DNA of 37,085 bases, taken from contig CAIOMN010000106.1 of the NCBI GenBank assembly GCA_903859415.1, forward strand, positions 1-37,085, written 5' to 3'. The first letter of the stretch is position 1, and each line of letters opens with the position of its first letter. Made by a program: the position numbers and the translations under genes. Below, in pieces: positions 7,849 to 14,395 of the stretch. The notes under the pieces were generated by a model, which made no database searches, was not told where the DNA came from, and was given only the letters and a program-made list of their open reading frames with translations. Origin of the DNA: an uncultured Methylococcaceae bacterium. Lineage in GTDB: Bacteria > Pseudomonadota > Gammaproteobacteria > Methylococcales > Methylomonadaceae.

Positions 7849-8834
7849 CCTCTTATTTCTCGCTCTTGTTCAATGCTGTCTAAAAGCATCTCATAGTCAT
7901 GCGTTATGGCTTTAATTTCCTGCTGATTATTCTTAACAAGGGTGGTATAGCTAATATTCTGCTCATCTAGTTTTTTAGCCACTCGAGCAAATGATTCCAG
8001 CATTTCTTTGGAATGGGTAACCGCAAAGACTTGGCTATTGGTTTTTTTAGATAGCGTTAAAATGAGTTCCCATAAGCGGTCTAATTGAGTGTAGTGAACG
8101 CCGTTATCGATTTCATCAACAAATAAATAACCATTTTTGCATGCGTAAAGTGCGCAGATGATAGAAATATAATGTCTTAAGCCGTCACCAAACTCGACGA
8201 TGTCGCGGTACTCACCCTTTGTTTTACATTGTGGCTTATTACCTATAATTTTGAAACTCTCAATGCTGTCGTCAAATTCTCTAATAAAGGCATTAAGATT
8301 ATCTTCTTGATCTTGTTGTTGGATGACTTGATAAGCTTCAGTAAGGTCGTCGTTACACCAGCCAAAGTTATCTATAAAATTAATGGTAGAGTCAGGCTCA
8401 GGAATAATACTTAATTCATTGGCATTAATAGTCTTTGAGTGACCATTAATCTTAAACTGATATATTTTTGTGGCATCTTTTTCGATGATAGAAAACTCTG
8501 TGTTACCTAAATTAGATGTAGCTGAATAGTTTCGTGTAGCATCTAAGAAGTTTTGATAGTGGCCAGTCGTATTAATTAAGTTGAGGTTTTGAAAGTTGAT
8601 GGCTGTATTAATTAAGTTGAGGTTTTCTCTTTTATATTTAATATTGAAAATTGCCATTATCATTGCATTTATATTTTTGGAGCTAACATTGATTAGACAA
8701 GCCTCCATAAATGCCGTTTTGCCAATGTTATTTTTGCCGCCTATCAAATTAACACGCTTAAAGCCGGTGGCTATAAAATCGGTAAAACATTTAAACTGCT
8801 TTATTTCTATTTCAGTTAAAAAGTGTTCATTCAT
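7842..8834 (-). CDS. OLD/AAA_15-type ABC ATPase, putative defence ATPase
   Basis: A 330-residue ATPase. Walker A is GGKNNIGKT (32-40). The region FGDGLRH (215-221) takes the place of the ABC signature. Walker B is YLFVDEID (236-243) with catalytic Glu241, and the H-loop is AVTHSKEM (271-278). The short opening FKCFTDF and GGKNNIGKT are typical of OLD/RecF-like AAA_15/AAA_21 ATPases. No TOPRIM domain is fused; it is supplied by the next gene, overlapping by 7 bases. Residues 71-89 hold a 12-residue near-duplication (NLNLINT twice). An AGGAG at 8841-8845 precedes the ATG. The pair lies just beyond the 3' end of ssrA, a frequent insertion site for islands, and is followed by no other defence gene. 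A role in phage defence is inferred from architecture. Confidence 0.8.
   Translation of the reverse strand: MNEHFLTEIEIKQFKCFTDFIATGFKRVNLIGGKNNIGKTAFMEACLINVSSKNINAMIMAIFNIKYKRENLNLINTAINFQNLNLINTTGHYQNFLDATRNYSATSNLGNTEFSIIEKDATKIYQFKINGHSKTINANELSIIPEPDSTINFIDNFGWCNDDLTEAYQVIQQQDQEDNLNAFIREFDDSIESFKIIGNKPQCKTKGEYRDIVEFGDGLRHYISIICALYACKNGYLFVDEIDNGVHYTQLDRLWELILTLSKKTNSQVFAVTHSKEMLESFARVAKKLDEQNISYTTLVKNNQQEIKAITHDYEMLLDSIEQEREIRGW
8569..8640 (-). repeat. 22-bp direct repeat, 36 bp apart, inside the ATPase gene
   Basis: The same 22 bases occur at 8569-8590 and 8605-8626. The 36-base offset keeps the reading frame and gives NLNLINT twice (residues 71-77 and 83-89). The remaining 14 bases of each unit differ. 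It lies in the variable region between Walker A and the signature, so it probably alters an inserted loop rather than the active site. Confidence 0.8.
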
Positions 8835-8849
8835 TTTATGACTCCTAAG

Positions 8850-8867
8850 TAAACTAATTTTAGTTTA
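8850..8867. promoter_or_regulatory. 18-bp operator-like palindrome before the ATPase gene
   Basis: TAAACTAATTTTAGTTTA consists of two perfect 8-base arms around TT. It lies 16 bases upstream of the ATPase ATG, next to its AGGAG. On the minus strand its centre contains TAAAAT, a possible -10 box, so a bound repressor would occlude RNA polymerase. No separate regulator gene is present in the module. Confidence 0.4.
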
Positions 8868-8897
8868 AATGAGCTTTGTTGAAACTTCTAGGGCAAT

Positions 8898-8930
8898 AAA
8901 AAACCCGCTAAGCCTTTCGACTTGCAGGTT
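8898..8930 (-). terminator. Rho-independent terminator of ssrA
   Basis: On the minus strand a stem AACCTGC + AAGTC pairs with GGCTT + GCGGGTT around a GAAA tetraloop, with one bulged A. Six T residues (8898-8903 as A on the plus strand) follow. It starts 26 bases after the mature tmRNA 3' end. Confidence 0.85.
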
Positions 8931-8955
8931 CTTTAAACTTCTTAAAATCTTAAGT

Positions 8956-9332
8956 TGGTGGAGGCGGGGGGAATTGAACCCCCGTCCGCAAGTACTCCGC
9001 CATAAGGTCTACATGTTTATCTCGTTCTTTAATTTAGCTAACAACCACCCGACGAGCCAAGAGTGTTATTAACGATTCCGTAAGGTTTTAGCACATCCAT
9101 ACCGGACAGACTTCAGTGCGATCTTATGTAGATGACCTCTGAGCGTTCAGCAAGCTGAACTCCACCCGCATAAGCACAGATGGTCAAAGGAATGGTGCTG
9201 TGTTTAAGCAGCTAGAGCCATTGAGTAGTTTTCGTCATTTGCGAATACTTTTTTTCTGTAGGATTTACGAGGTGTACAGTCCTCGACATGCACTTAAGGT
9301 TTCGCTACCCACGTCGAAGCCATGTCGCCCCC
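8956..9332 (-). ncRNA. ssrA: tmRNA (transfer-messenger RNA)
   Basis: A 377-base tmRNA that rescues stalled ribosomes and tags their products for proteolysis. The 5' end GGGGGCGACATGGCTTCGACG (written here only up to the conserved part) pairs over 7 bp with CGCCTCC near the 3' end (one G-T), followed by A and encoded CCA at 8958-8956. The T-arm is GGGGGTTCAATTCCCCC. The resume codon GCA is at 9242-9240 and the tag frame reads ANDENYSMALAA, stop TAA at 9206-9204. The preceding context (AGTATTC) is normal for the resume site. The tag ends in ALAA, the usual ClpXP/ClpAP degron. It is flanked by its own promoter and terminator. Confidence 0.96.
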
Positions 9333-9350
9333 TTGTGGTTTACAGACTAT

Positions 9351-9378
9351 AAGATATAGCCTTTACAAATAAGTTCAA
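9351..9378 (-). promoter_or_regulatory. Probable ssrA promoter
   Basis: On the minus strand, -35 TTGAAC (9378-9373) and -10 TATCTT (9356-9351) are separated by 16 bases. The start would fall near 9343, leaving a leader of about 11 bases for RNase P to remove before the mature 5' end at 9332. Confidence 0.5.
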
Positions 9379-9431
9379 GAGCTATTATTAAAAAAATAAT
9401 ACTTCTCAAGTGACTTGTTTGCTTTAAAGCA

Positions 9432-9459
9432 GATTGTAGAGCATGAATGCTCTACAATC
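9432..9459 (-). terminator. 13-bp hairpin downstream of the cold-shock gene
   Basis: GATTGTAGAGCAT and ATGCTCTACAATC are perfect complements with a 2-base centre. It starts 11 bases after the csp stop. There is no proper T-tract on either strand, so it may protect the 3' end or act as a weak terminator between csp and ssrA. Confidence 0.45.
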
Positions 9460-9470
9460 AATGCAACTAT

Positions 9471-9683
9471 TTAGATAACAGTTACGTTTTCAGCTTGTGG
9501 GCCTTTTTGGCCTTGAGTCACGCTGAAAGAAACTTTTTGGCCTTCATCTAACGATTTATAACCGCCAGAGTTGTTGATTTGTTGAAAATGTACAAATACA
9601 TCAGGACCTGAAGCTTGTTCGATAAAGCCGAAGCCTTTATCAGAGTTAAACCATTTAACGGTACCAGTAGTGATTGTTGACAT
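9471..9683 (-). CDS. Cold-shock protein, CspA family
   Basis: A 70-residue single OB-fold RNA chaperone of normal length. RNP1 is KGFGFIE (residues 16-22) and RNP2 is VFVHF (29-33), with the family opening [11 protein letters not shown]. Such proteins melt RNA secondary structure and help translation at low temperature; some members are constitutive. An AGGAC lies 7 bases before the ATG. The gene has a near-consensus sigma-70 promoter and a leader of about 146 bases, as in cold-inducible E. coli cspA, suggesting mRNA-level temperature control. Whether it is the cold-inducible or a constitutive paralogue cannot be told from the protein. Confidence 0.95.
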   Translation of the reverse strand: MSTITTGTVKWFNSDKGFGFIEQASGPDVFVHFQQINNSGGYKSLDEGQKVSFSVTQGQKGPQAENVTVI

Positions 9684-9829
9684 TGTAAAGTCCTGTATAA
9701 AATTAGGTAATAGAGCCTTATCGGCCGGTAAAGCAGAGAAATTTAGAAATTACTTAAAGAAACAAGGACGAGCTACTACTAGGAGAAAGATCGAAACGGT
9801 AAACAGAGGGTAAATCATATTTTCAAGCT
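9684..9829 (-). promoter_or_regulatory. Long 5' leader of the csp mRNA (possible RNA thermosensor)
   Basis: Taking the start site 7 bases after the -10 box gives an untranslated leader of about 146 bases, close to the 159 known for E. coli cspA. It contains a CGGCCG palindrome at 9723-9728 and pyrimidine-rich tracts. I could not identify a clear cold-box match, so thermosensing is an inference from length and gene type. Confidence 0.45.
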
Positions 9830-9835
9830 GTGTTC

Positions 9836-9863
9836 ATTATAGGTACTATTTTGGGATTGTCAA
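9836..9863 (-). promoter_or_regulatory. Near-consensus sigma-70 promoter of csp
   Basis: On the minus strand, -35 TTGACA (9863-9858) and -10 TATAAT (9841-9836) are both perfect, with a 16-base spacer. Start is expected near 9829. This is the strongest-looking promoter in the window. Confidence 0.8.
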
Positions 9864-10115
9864 AGTATATATTATTAATTTAGCGCGGCGAAACCGTTCT
9901 AAACTTCTTGACTTCGATATCCCGATATAACTTTTCGAGAATTCCCTGTCATTCTTAGGTAGTCGAATACTCGTCGTACATTGCGTGCTAGCTTTTCGCT
10001 GGTTAGTGATTGTGCCCTTGGTTTTTGAAAATAACTTGCTGTACCATTTGACCTCGTCTGCCCGAGTCGGTAAGGGAATAGCGAAAGACCATCCTTTTAA
10101 GGCCAAGGCTGATGC
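9864..10115. other. Non-coding stretch before the 21-bp array
   Basis: No convincing gene. Two long open frames cross it on opposite strands, but both owe their length to the periodic array that follows. Around 9917-9958 the sequence contains ATATC-CC-GATAT and TTCTCGAA-like inverted elements reminiscent of dispersed intergenic repeats. Only one copy occurs here. Confidence 0.35.
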
Positions 10116-10488
10116 AAGAAAGGCTAAGAATGGCGTAAACAAGACCTTGTTTATAACAAACAAGACCCTTTCTGTAACAAACAAGGTCTTGTTTAAGACA
10201 AACAGAGTTCTTCTTGTCGCAAACAAGATCACTTTTAGAGTAAACACGACCTTGAATGCGCTTAGGAGAGCTTGTTTTAGTGTCAACAATGAGTATCGAG
10301 GCCGTCAGTAAGCCAGAAATTGGGCATTCTAGGTCTTGTTTGTAGTAAAAGGAACCCTGTTTAGAGCAAACAAGACCTTGTTTGCTGCAAAGCAGGAACC
10401 ACCTACTCTAAACATTGACACGTTTATTCTGAACATCTTTCCCCTGAGAGCATACCCGTTAGGGTTTAGAGCAAACTAAGGTGGGTTA
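10116..10488. repeat. 21-bp-periodic array with palindromic core (about 18 units)
   Basis: Units start every 21 bases at 10116, 10137, 10158, 10179, 10200, 10221, 10242, 10263, 10284, 10305, 10326, 10347, 10368, 10389, 10410, 10431, 10452 and 10473, with no indel. The best units (10137, 10179, 10368) read AAACAAGRYCTTGTTT, two 7-base arms around 2 bases. Each is preceded by C or T and a variable tetranucleotide. Other units keep mainly AAAC at the left and TTT at the right; those at 10263-10305 and 10431 are strongly decayed. The 21-bp pitch equals two helical turns, placing all cores on one face of the DNA. Because 21 is a multiple of 3, it generates spurious heptad-repeat open frames on both strands. 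Function is unknown: operator array, recombination relic or minisatellite. Confidence 0.8.
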
Positions 10489-10736
10489 GCTGTGGTCGTG
10501 GATTGGGCTGTGATTTTATATGAAACAACCACATGAATATACAAAATGAATACCAAATGCCAGCTATTCAGCTTAATGAACCTTTTGAGTTGGTCATACT
10601 GACTCGACTAACATGACGATGTGGCATGAAACAATTTGACTTAAACTGATTATTCAAATATATCTGGTTCGGTGTCACAGTACGATTGCAATTATTTGGG
10701 ACGATTCAAGTTTTTAATTAAATTCGAGAGATAATC

Positions 10737-11339
10737 ATGTTAAAAAAATCAGCAGTTACCGGTGTAAAGATTCATGAGATTATACAAAGTCGTTGGAGTC
10801 CTAGAGCGTTCGATGCGGATAAAGTCGTCAAGCATGAGGACTTACTGGCATTATTAGAAGCAGCACGTTGGGCGCCTTCCTGTTTTAATGATCAACCCTG
10901 GCGTTTTGTGGTGAGCAATAAATCGGATAATGAAGCGGGCTGGGCTAATGCGTTAACAACAATCGTAGAAAAAAACAGATTGTGGTCCAAGAATGCGCCC
11001 GTGTTGATTTTGGTTGGGGCTATGGAAAACTTTCGTCACAATGAGCAACCTAATCGTTGGGCTGGTTATGATGCGGGAGCGGCTAGCGTAAGTTTGTGTT
11101 TGCAAGCGTCAGCCTTGGGTTTAATTGCTCATCAGATGGGTGGTTTTAATGCAGAAAAAGCCCGTGAAGTTTTTAATCTTCCCGCTGATTTTAACCCAAT
11201 AGCAATGATAGCAGTCGGTTATCAGGCAGAGGTTGATGTACTGGATGAAAGCTTTAAAGAAGCAGAAGCGTCTGCACGATCAAGGCTGCCATTGAGTGAG
11301 GTTTTTTATGCCGGTCAATGGGGTAAGGGTGTTGAATAA
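10737..11339 (+). CDS. Nitroreductase-family FMN oxidoreductase
   Basis: A 200-residue protein of the nitroreductase fold, which uses FMN and NAD(P)H to reduce nitro compounds, quinones or related substrates; the natural substrate is unknown. Near the N-terminus SRWSPRAF supplies the typical FMN phosphate-binding Arg/Ser residues, and AARWAPSCFNDQPWRFVV is the family core. The mid-region NRWAGYDAGAASVSLCLQAS and ALGLIAHQMGGF form the flavin-contacting helix and following loop. A C-terminal region follows VGYQAE. Length matches single-domain members. AGAG precedes the ATG. It is monocistronic: upstream is the repeat array plus about 250 bases in which I see no clear promoter, and downstream it converges on ctaA. 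Confidence 0.88.
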   Translation: MLKKSAVTGVKIHEIIQSRWSPRAFDADKVVKHEDLLALLEAARWAPSCFNDQPWRFVVSNKSDNEAGWANALTTIVEKNRLWSKNAPVLILVGAMENFRHNEQPNRWAGYDAGAASVSLCLQASALGLIAHQMGGFNAEKAREVFNLPADFNPIAMIAVGYQAEVDVLDESFKEAEASARSRLPLSEVFYAGQWGKGVE

Positions 11340-11357
11340 TTTTTAACGCATAGAATA

Positions 11358-11387
11358 GCAGGGCCTTTATTGTCAGTTTGGCCCTGC
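11358..11387. terminator. Hairpin between convergent genes
   Basis: GCAGGGCC and GGCCCTGC form a perfect 8-bp stem with a 14-base loop between the stops of the nitroreductase gene (11339) and ctaA (11411). There is no strong T-tract, so termination in either direction is likely only partial or Rho-assisted. Confidence 0.45.
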
Positions 11388-11410
11388 CATTAGAATTAAT
11401 GTTGCTGTTG

Positions 11411-12394
11411 CTAGATTTTTGAGGATGCCGCTAGCTTTTTTTCTGAATAGTTAAGACAACTGTAAAGAAAGAACTGGGCTCCAAAAATAAGATTCGCCAT
11501 TAATAAATGCACGGGTTGTGCAATGGCCGGTACTCCCAGCCTGTCAAGACTGACGCCCGCAAGAATGGCGGTGATGACTAAGGAAATAAGTGTTATTCCA
11601 GTACGAACTAATAAATTTCCTTTATCAAACGCTTTATAAATTTTCCAGACTAACCAGGCATTGGTGAAAAGAATAATAGATGAAAATGAGCGGTGAATAT
11701 AAAAAATAATCGGAAAGTCATCGCGCCAATATTGACGATCAATGTGTGTTTGAGAAATAAAATCCACAGCTTCTCTCACTTGCGTACCCATTGCTATTTG
11801 CAATAAAGTCATTATCATCGCAGTAATTAATACTTTTCTAAACTTGTCAGGCAATAAACGGGTATTAATCTCACTGAGATAGTCTCGTTGTGATCGGGCA
11901 ATGGTATAAATCAATAAAGCGACTATAACCAAAGCCAATAACATGTGTAAGGTAATCATGATGGGTTTAAGGTTGCTCGCCACCACACTGGAGCCCAGCC
12001 AACCTTGAAAGCCAACCAGAAAAAAACTGGTTAATGATAACTGGAAAATAGGTTTGTCTGTTTTAATATAAATGCGTGATGACCAGGCCGTCAGGAAAAT
12101 CAAGAAACCAATGCTGACACCGACTAAGCGATTAGTATATTCAGTCCAGGTTTTGACCCGGTTAAATTGAGTGTTCTCATAACCGCGTTCTGCATAAATT
12201 TCGTGATAATTCGCCGGCAACTGTGCTTCTTCTGTGGGAGGTATCCATTGTCCAAAGCAAGTAGGCCAGTCCGGGCATCCCATGCCAGCGCCCGATGCCC
12301 TAACAACGCCACCCATAAGTATAACAAGGTAAACTGCGGCGATGGTTAAAATGCCGATACGGCGAAATTTTAAAACGGCTTGTGAGTCTATCAT
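11411..12394 (-). CDS. ctaA: Heme A synthase (COX15/CtaA family)
   Basis: A 327-residue integral membrane enzyme that oxidises the C8 methyl of heme O to make heme A for aa3-type terminal oxidases. About eight hydrophobic helices are visible. The first extracytoplasmic loop carries VRASGAGMGCPDWPTCFGQW, which includes the family Gly-rich and Cys residues. Heme-ligand histidine regions include TLHMLLALVIVAL, FYIHRSFSSIILF and AQPVHLLMANLIFG. Its start overlaps the ygfZ stop (ATGA, 4 bases), so translation is coupled to YgfZ. No cytochrome oxidase gene is nearby, unlike the usual cta clusters. Confidence 0.93.
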   Translation of the reverse strand: MIDSQAVLKFRRIGILTIAAVYLVILMGGVVRASGAGMGCPDWPTCFGQWIPPTEEAQLPANYHEIYAERGYENTQFNRVKTWTEYTNRLVGVSIGFLIFLTAWSSRIYIKTDKPIFQLSLTSFFLVGFQGWLGSSVVASNLKPIMITLHMLLALVIVALLIYTIARSQRDYLSEINTRLLPDKFRKVLITAMIMTLLQIAMGTQVREAVDFISQTHIDRQYWRDDFPIIFYIHRSFSSIILFTNAWLVWKIYKAFDKGNLLVRTGITLISLVITAILAGVSLDRLGVPAIAQPVHLLMANLIFGAQFFLYSCLNYSEKKLAASSKI

Positions 12395-13404
12395 AATGGA
12401 TGTGTCAATAAGGTAACGTGGGATTGGTTGTCATCAGCTAGTACCAAATTATAGTTATTGTTCTCAGCCAGTTGCAAAACAATTAACATTTTAACCCTCG
12501 CCTTTTCGTTTTCAGATGTAATGGGAGGGCGCATTGCCAAGAGTACCTTAGTACTGGTTTGTTCAGTGTTACTAGGGTCCGTGTTGACTATAGCTGAATT
12601 GGGTAGGGGAATTAAATTCGTGTCGCATTCAGCGAGGCACAGCGATCTTTTTGCTTTACCCAGGTAATGTGTTCTTGCAACAATTTCTTGGCCTGTATAA
12701 CAGCCTTTATTATAGCTGATGCCACCCAGTTGATCCAGATTGAGCATTTGCGGAATAAATTCTTCACTTGTTTTAGTCGTTAACCAGGGTAGGCCTGCCA
12801 TGATATCCAAATAACGCCATTGTTCAGAGGGGGTTGGTATAAATCCTTGATGAGTGACCCAATCCGACCATAGCGTGATCGCTTGATCGACTTCAGTAAT
12901 TATTAACTGCCGATTGTGTGAGACAGCAATAGAAATACTAAGCTGGTCTTGCTGGGATGTGCTAAAAAGTGTGTTATCAAGGTGTTTAGCTTGCAATAGT
13001 CCTATTAAACAGAGTTGATCGGAACAATCAGTTAAAGTCACTGCAGACCTTAATATATAAATCTGTAATCTTTTTTTGACCGTTTCCAGTAATTCTTTGG
13101 GTAGAACCATTAGGAAGCCATCGTTAGTTTTTGCCAGCAAAAAGGTAGTGATGGCACGTCCCTTAGGAGTACATAAGGCACCTAGGCTGCTTTGGGTTTC
13201 GGTAAGGTCATTTATGTTACAAGTAACTTGACCTTGCAATAGTTTAGCCGCATCGTTGCCATCAATCTTCAGAATCGCCAAATGTGCAATAGGGTAAATT
13301 GTGTTATCGCTATCTGAATCTAAAGCAGTCGGGAAAGTAATAAGTGTATCACCTTCAAAATGAGCATCTTGATTGAGTAGAAAGTTTTTCCAGAGTTGAT
13401 TCAT
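12391..13404 (-). CDS. ygfZ: Folate-binding Fe-S maintenance protein YgfZ (GcvT-like)
   Basis: A 337-residue relative of the GcvT aminomethyltransferase that binds tetrahydrofolate and supports assembly or repair of certain Fe-S enzymes. The hallmark K-G-C-Y-[TS]-G-Q-E is present as KGCYTGQE at 233-240 with the key Cys235, followed by IVARTHYLGKAKR. The N-terminal LLQGQVTCNI and LCTPKGRAITTFLL segments also match. It is first in a two-gene unit with ctaA (4-base overlap). No Shine-Dalgarno sequence is evident. A TATAAT box lies about 35 bases upstream. It is divergent from the ygfX-like gene, as is frequent for these two families. Confidence 0.93.
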   Translation of the reverse strand: MNQLWKNFLLNQDAHFEGDTLITFPTALDSDSDNTIYPIAHLAILKIDGNDAAKLLQGQVTCNINDLTETQSSLGALCTPKGRAITTFLLAKTNDGFLMVLPKELLETVKKRLQIYILRSAVTLTDCSDQLCLIGLLQAKHLDNTLFSTSQQDQLSISIAVSHNRQLIITEVDQAITLWSDWVTHQGFIPTPSEQWRYLDIMAGLPWLTTKTSEEFIPQMLNLDQLGGISYNKGCYTGQEIVARTHYLGKAKRSLCLAECDTNLIPLPNSAIVNTDPSNTEQTSTKVLLAMRPPITSENEKARVKMLIVLQLAENNNYNLVLADDNQSHVTLLTHPL

Positions 13405-13438
13405 ATCATGAATGGAGAGAAATGTTTATTAGTATAGG

Positions 13439-13444
13439 ATTATA
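13439..13444 (-). promoter_or_regulatory. -10 box for ygfZ-ctaA
   Basis: TATAAT on the minus strand, with start expected near 13432, about 28 bases before the ygfZ ATG. The -35 is weak (TTGCTG at a 19-base spacing). Confidence 0.4.
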
Positions 13445-13540
13445 TCGCAACTGTCTTTAAGTGCAGCAAGCATTAAAAGTGCATTATCCAGGGTGGATGC
13501 TAATGGGGTGGTTTGTTTATAGTTAGACTGGGGTATCGAC

Positions 13541-13981
13541 GTGAATAGAGAAGTAAATTTGCCATTGTTATTAACATGCCACCCTTCTAAGTTATTGAGA
13601 CGAATGGTTGTTTTACTGTATCTGCTGGCACTGGTTGCTTCAATAGCTAATGGATTGAACCTTTTCATCAAAATGAGTCTATTTATTTTTATCATTTTGT
13701 ATTTTCGAATAGGTGTTCGTCGACTAAATGATATAAATTATAGGATTAAGTATTCTGATGCTTTGGGATGGGCCTTGTCAGCAGGGGGAGAATTTGTCCC
13801 TATTGATATCAGTCGATCAACAGTAATCACTACTCAAATGCTGTTTTTGCACTTTAACTATGTGTCTAATCAACCGAAAAGGTTGTTCAATAAGCAAACA
13901 TTGCTTATTTTGAACGATCAGTTAACAGTAGAGGATTATCGCAGTTTGATTGTTAAATTGAAGATGACAGTAATAAAATAG
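13541..13981 (+). CDS. YgfX-like (CptA) membrane protein
   Basis: A 146-residue protein with a two-helix membrane hairpin (about 22-40, MVVLLYLLALVASIANGL, and 44-56, MSLFIFIILYFRI) followed by a C-terminal beta-rich domain. It ends in LLILNDQLTVEDYRSLIVKL, matching the YgfX pattern 'LWL..D.m...eWR.Lrr.l'. YgfX was described in E. coli as the toxin-like partner of YgfY/SdhE, affecting MreB and FtsZ; that role is disputed for other bacteria. The usual overlapping sdhE gene is not present. The start is a GTG at 13541 with GGGG about 8 bases upstream; the next in-frame Met would cut into the first helix. It is divergent from ygfZ. Confidence 0.7.
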   Translation: MNREVNLPLLLTCHPSKLLRRMVVLLYLLALVASIANGLNLFIKMSLFIFIILYFRIGVRRLNDINYRIKYSDALGWALSAGGEFVPIDISRSTVITTQMLFLHFNYVSNQPKRLFNKQTLLILNDQLTVEDYRSLIVKLKMTVIK

Positions 13982-14108
13982 ACTTAAATCAACTTGTCTC
14001 TGATAAAATGAAAAAAAGCAACTATGGTTTGTTTAATATAGATTTGTATAGACATGTAATTACAGTTATCTTAAGTCCCAATTAATTAAAATAATAAGGA
14101 GAAATCGG

Positions 14109-14348
14109 ATGTCAAAAGGCCAAAACTTACAGGATAATTTTCTAAACTCTTTGAGAAAAGAACATACCCCTGTATCAATTTTTCTTGTTAACGGTATTAA
14201 GTTGCAAGGGAAAGTGGATTCATTTGATCAATATGTGATCATGCTAAAAAATACGATTAGCCAAATGGTTTATAAACATGCCATATCAACTATAGTGCCC
14301 AGTAAAGCGGTAAAAATATTACGTGATGATGAGATCGTTGATGAGTGA
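14109..14348 (+). CDS. hfq: RNA chaperone Hfq
   Basis: A 79-residue Sm-like protein that forms a hexamer and pairs small RNAs with mRNA. Sm1 ([20 protein letters not shown]) and Sm2 ([13 protein letters not shown], containing the [10 protein letters not shown] core) are both intact. The N-terminal [12 protein letters not shown] helix supplies the RNA-binding Gln8/Phe/Lys residues. The acidic C-terminal tail (LRDDEIVDE) is much shorter than in E. coli, as in pseudomonads. AAGGAG lies 8 bases before the ATG. It heads the conserved hfq-hflX string, with hflX starting 47 bases later. Confidence 0.97.
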   Translation: MSKGQNLQDNFLNSLRKEHTPVSIFLVNGIKLQGKVDSFDQYVIMLKNTISQMVYKHAISTIVPSKAVKILRDDEIVDE

Positions 14349-14395
14349 TTTGTTACGAAGTAATGTTTTTATAGTGTTATGCATGGAGTATTTTA

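Noticed and set aside
7200-8955. A second copy of the tmRNA 3' end marking an integrated island
   Set aside because: I looked for a repeat of the GGTTCAATTCCCCCC-like 3' sequence on the far side of the ATPase-TOPRIM pair and saw none, so insertion at ssrA is unproven.
8869-9072. Plus-strand 67-codon open frame across the ssrA 3' end
   Set aside because: It reads antisense through the tmRNA and its terminator; the RRGELNPRP-like text is a well-known artefact of translating such RNA genes.
9846-10311. Two long overlapping open frames on opposite strands (147 and 108 codons) with heptad-like repeats
   Set aside because: Both repeat motifs come from the 21-bp array read in frame; the rest of each frame has no family-like pattern, and the minus-strand one covers the csp promoter.
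10116-10488. CRISPR array
   Set aside because: The period is only 21 bases, units are diverged and palindromic, the variable part is 4-5 bases, and there are no cas genes.
13429-13695. Minus-strand 88-codon frame overlapping the ygfX-like gene
   Set aside because: It overlaps the better supported YgfX-like coding region and the ygfZ promoter, and shows no family pattern.
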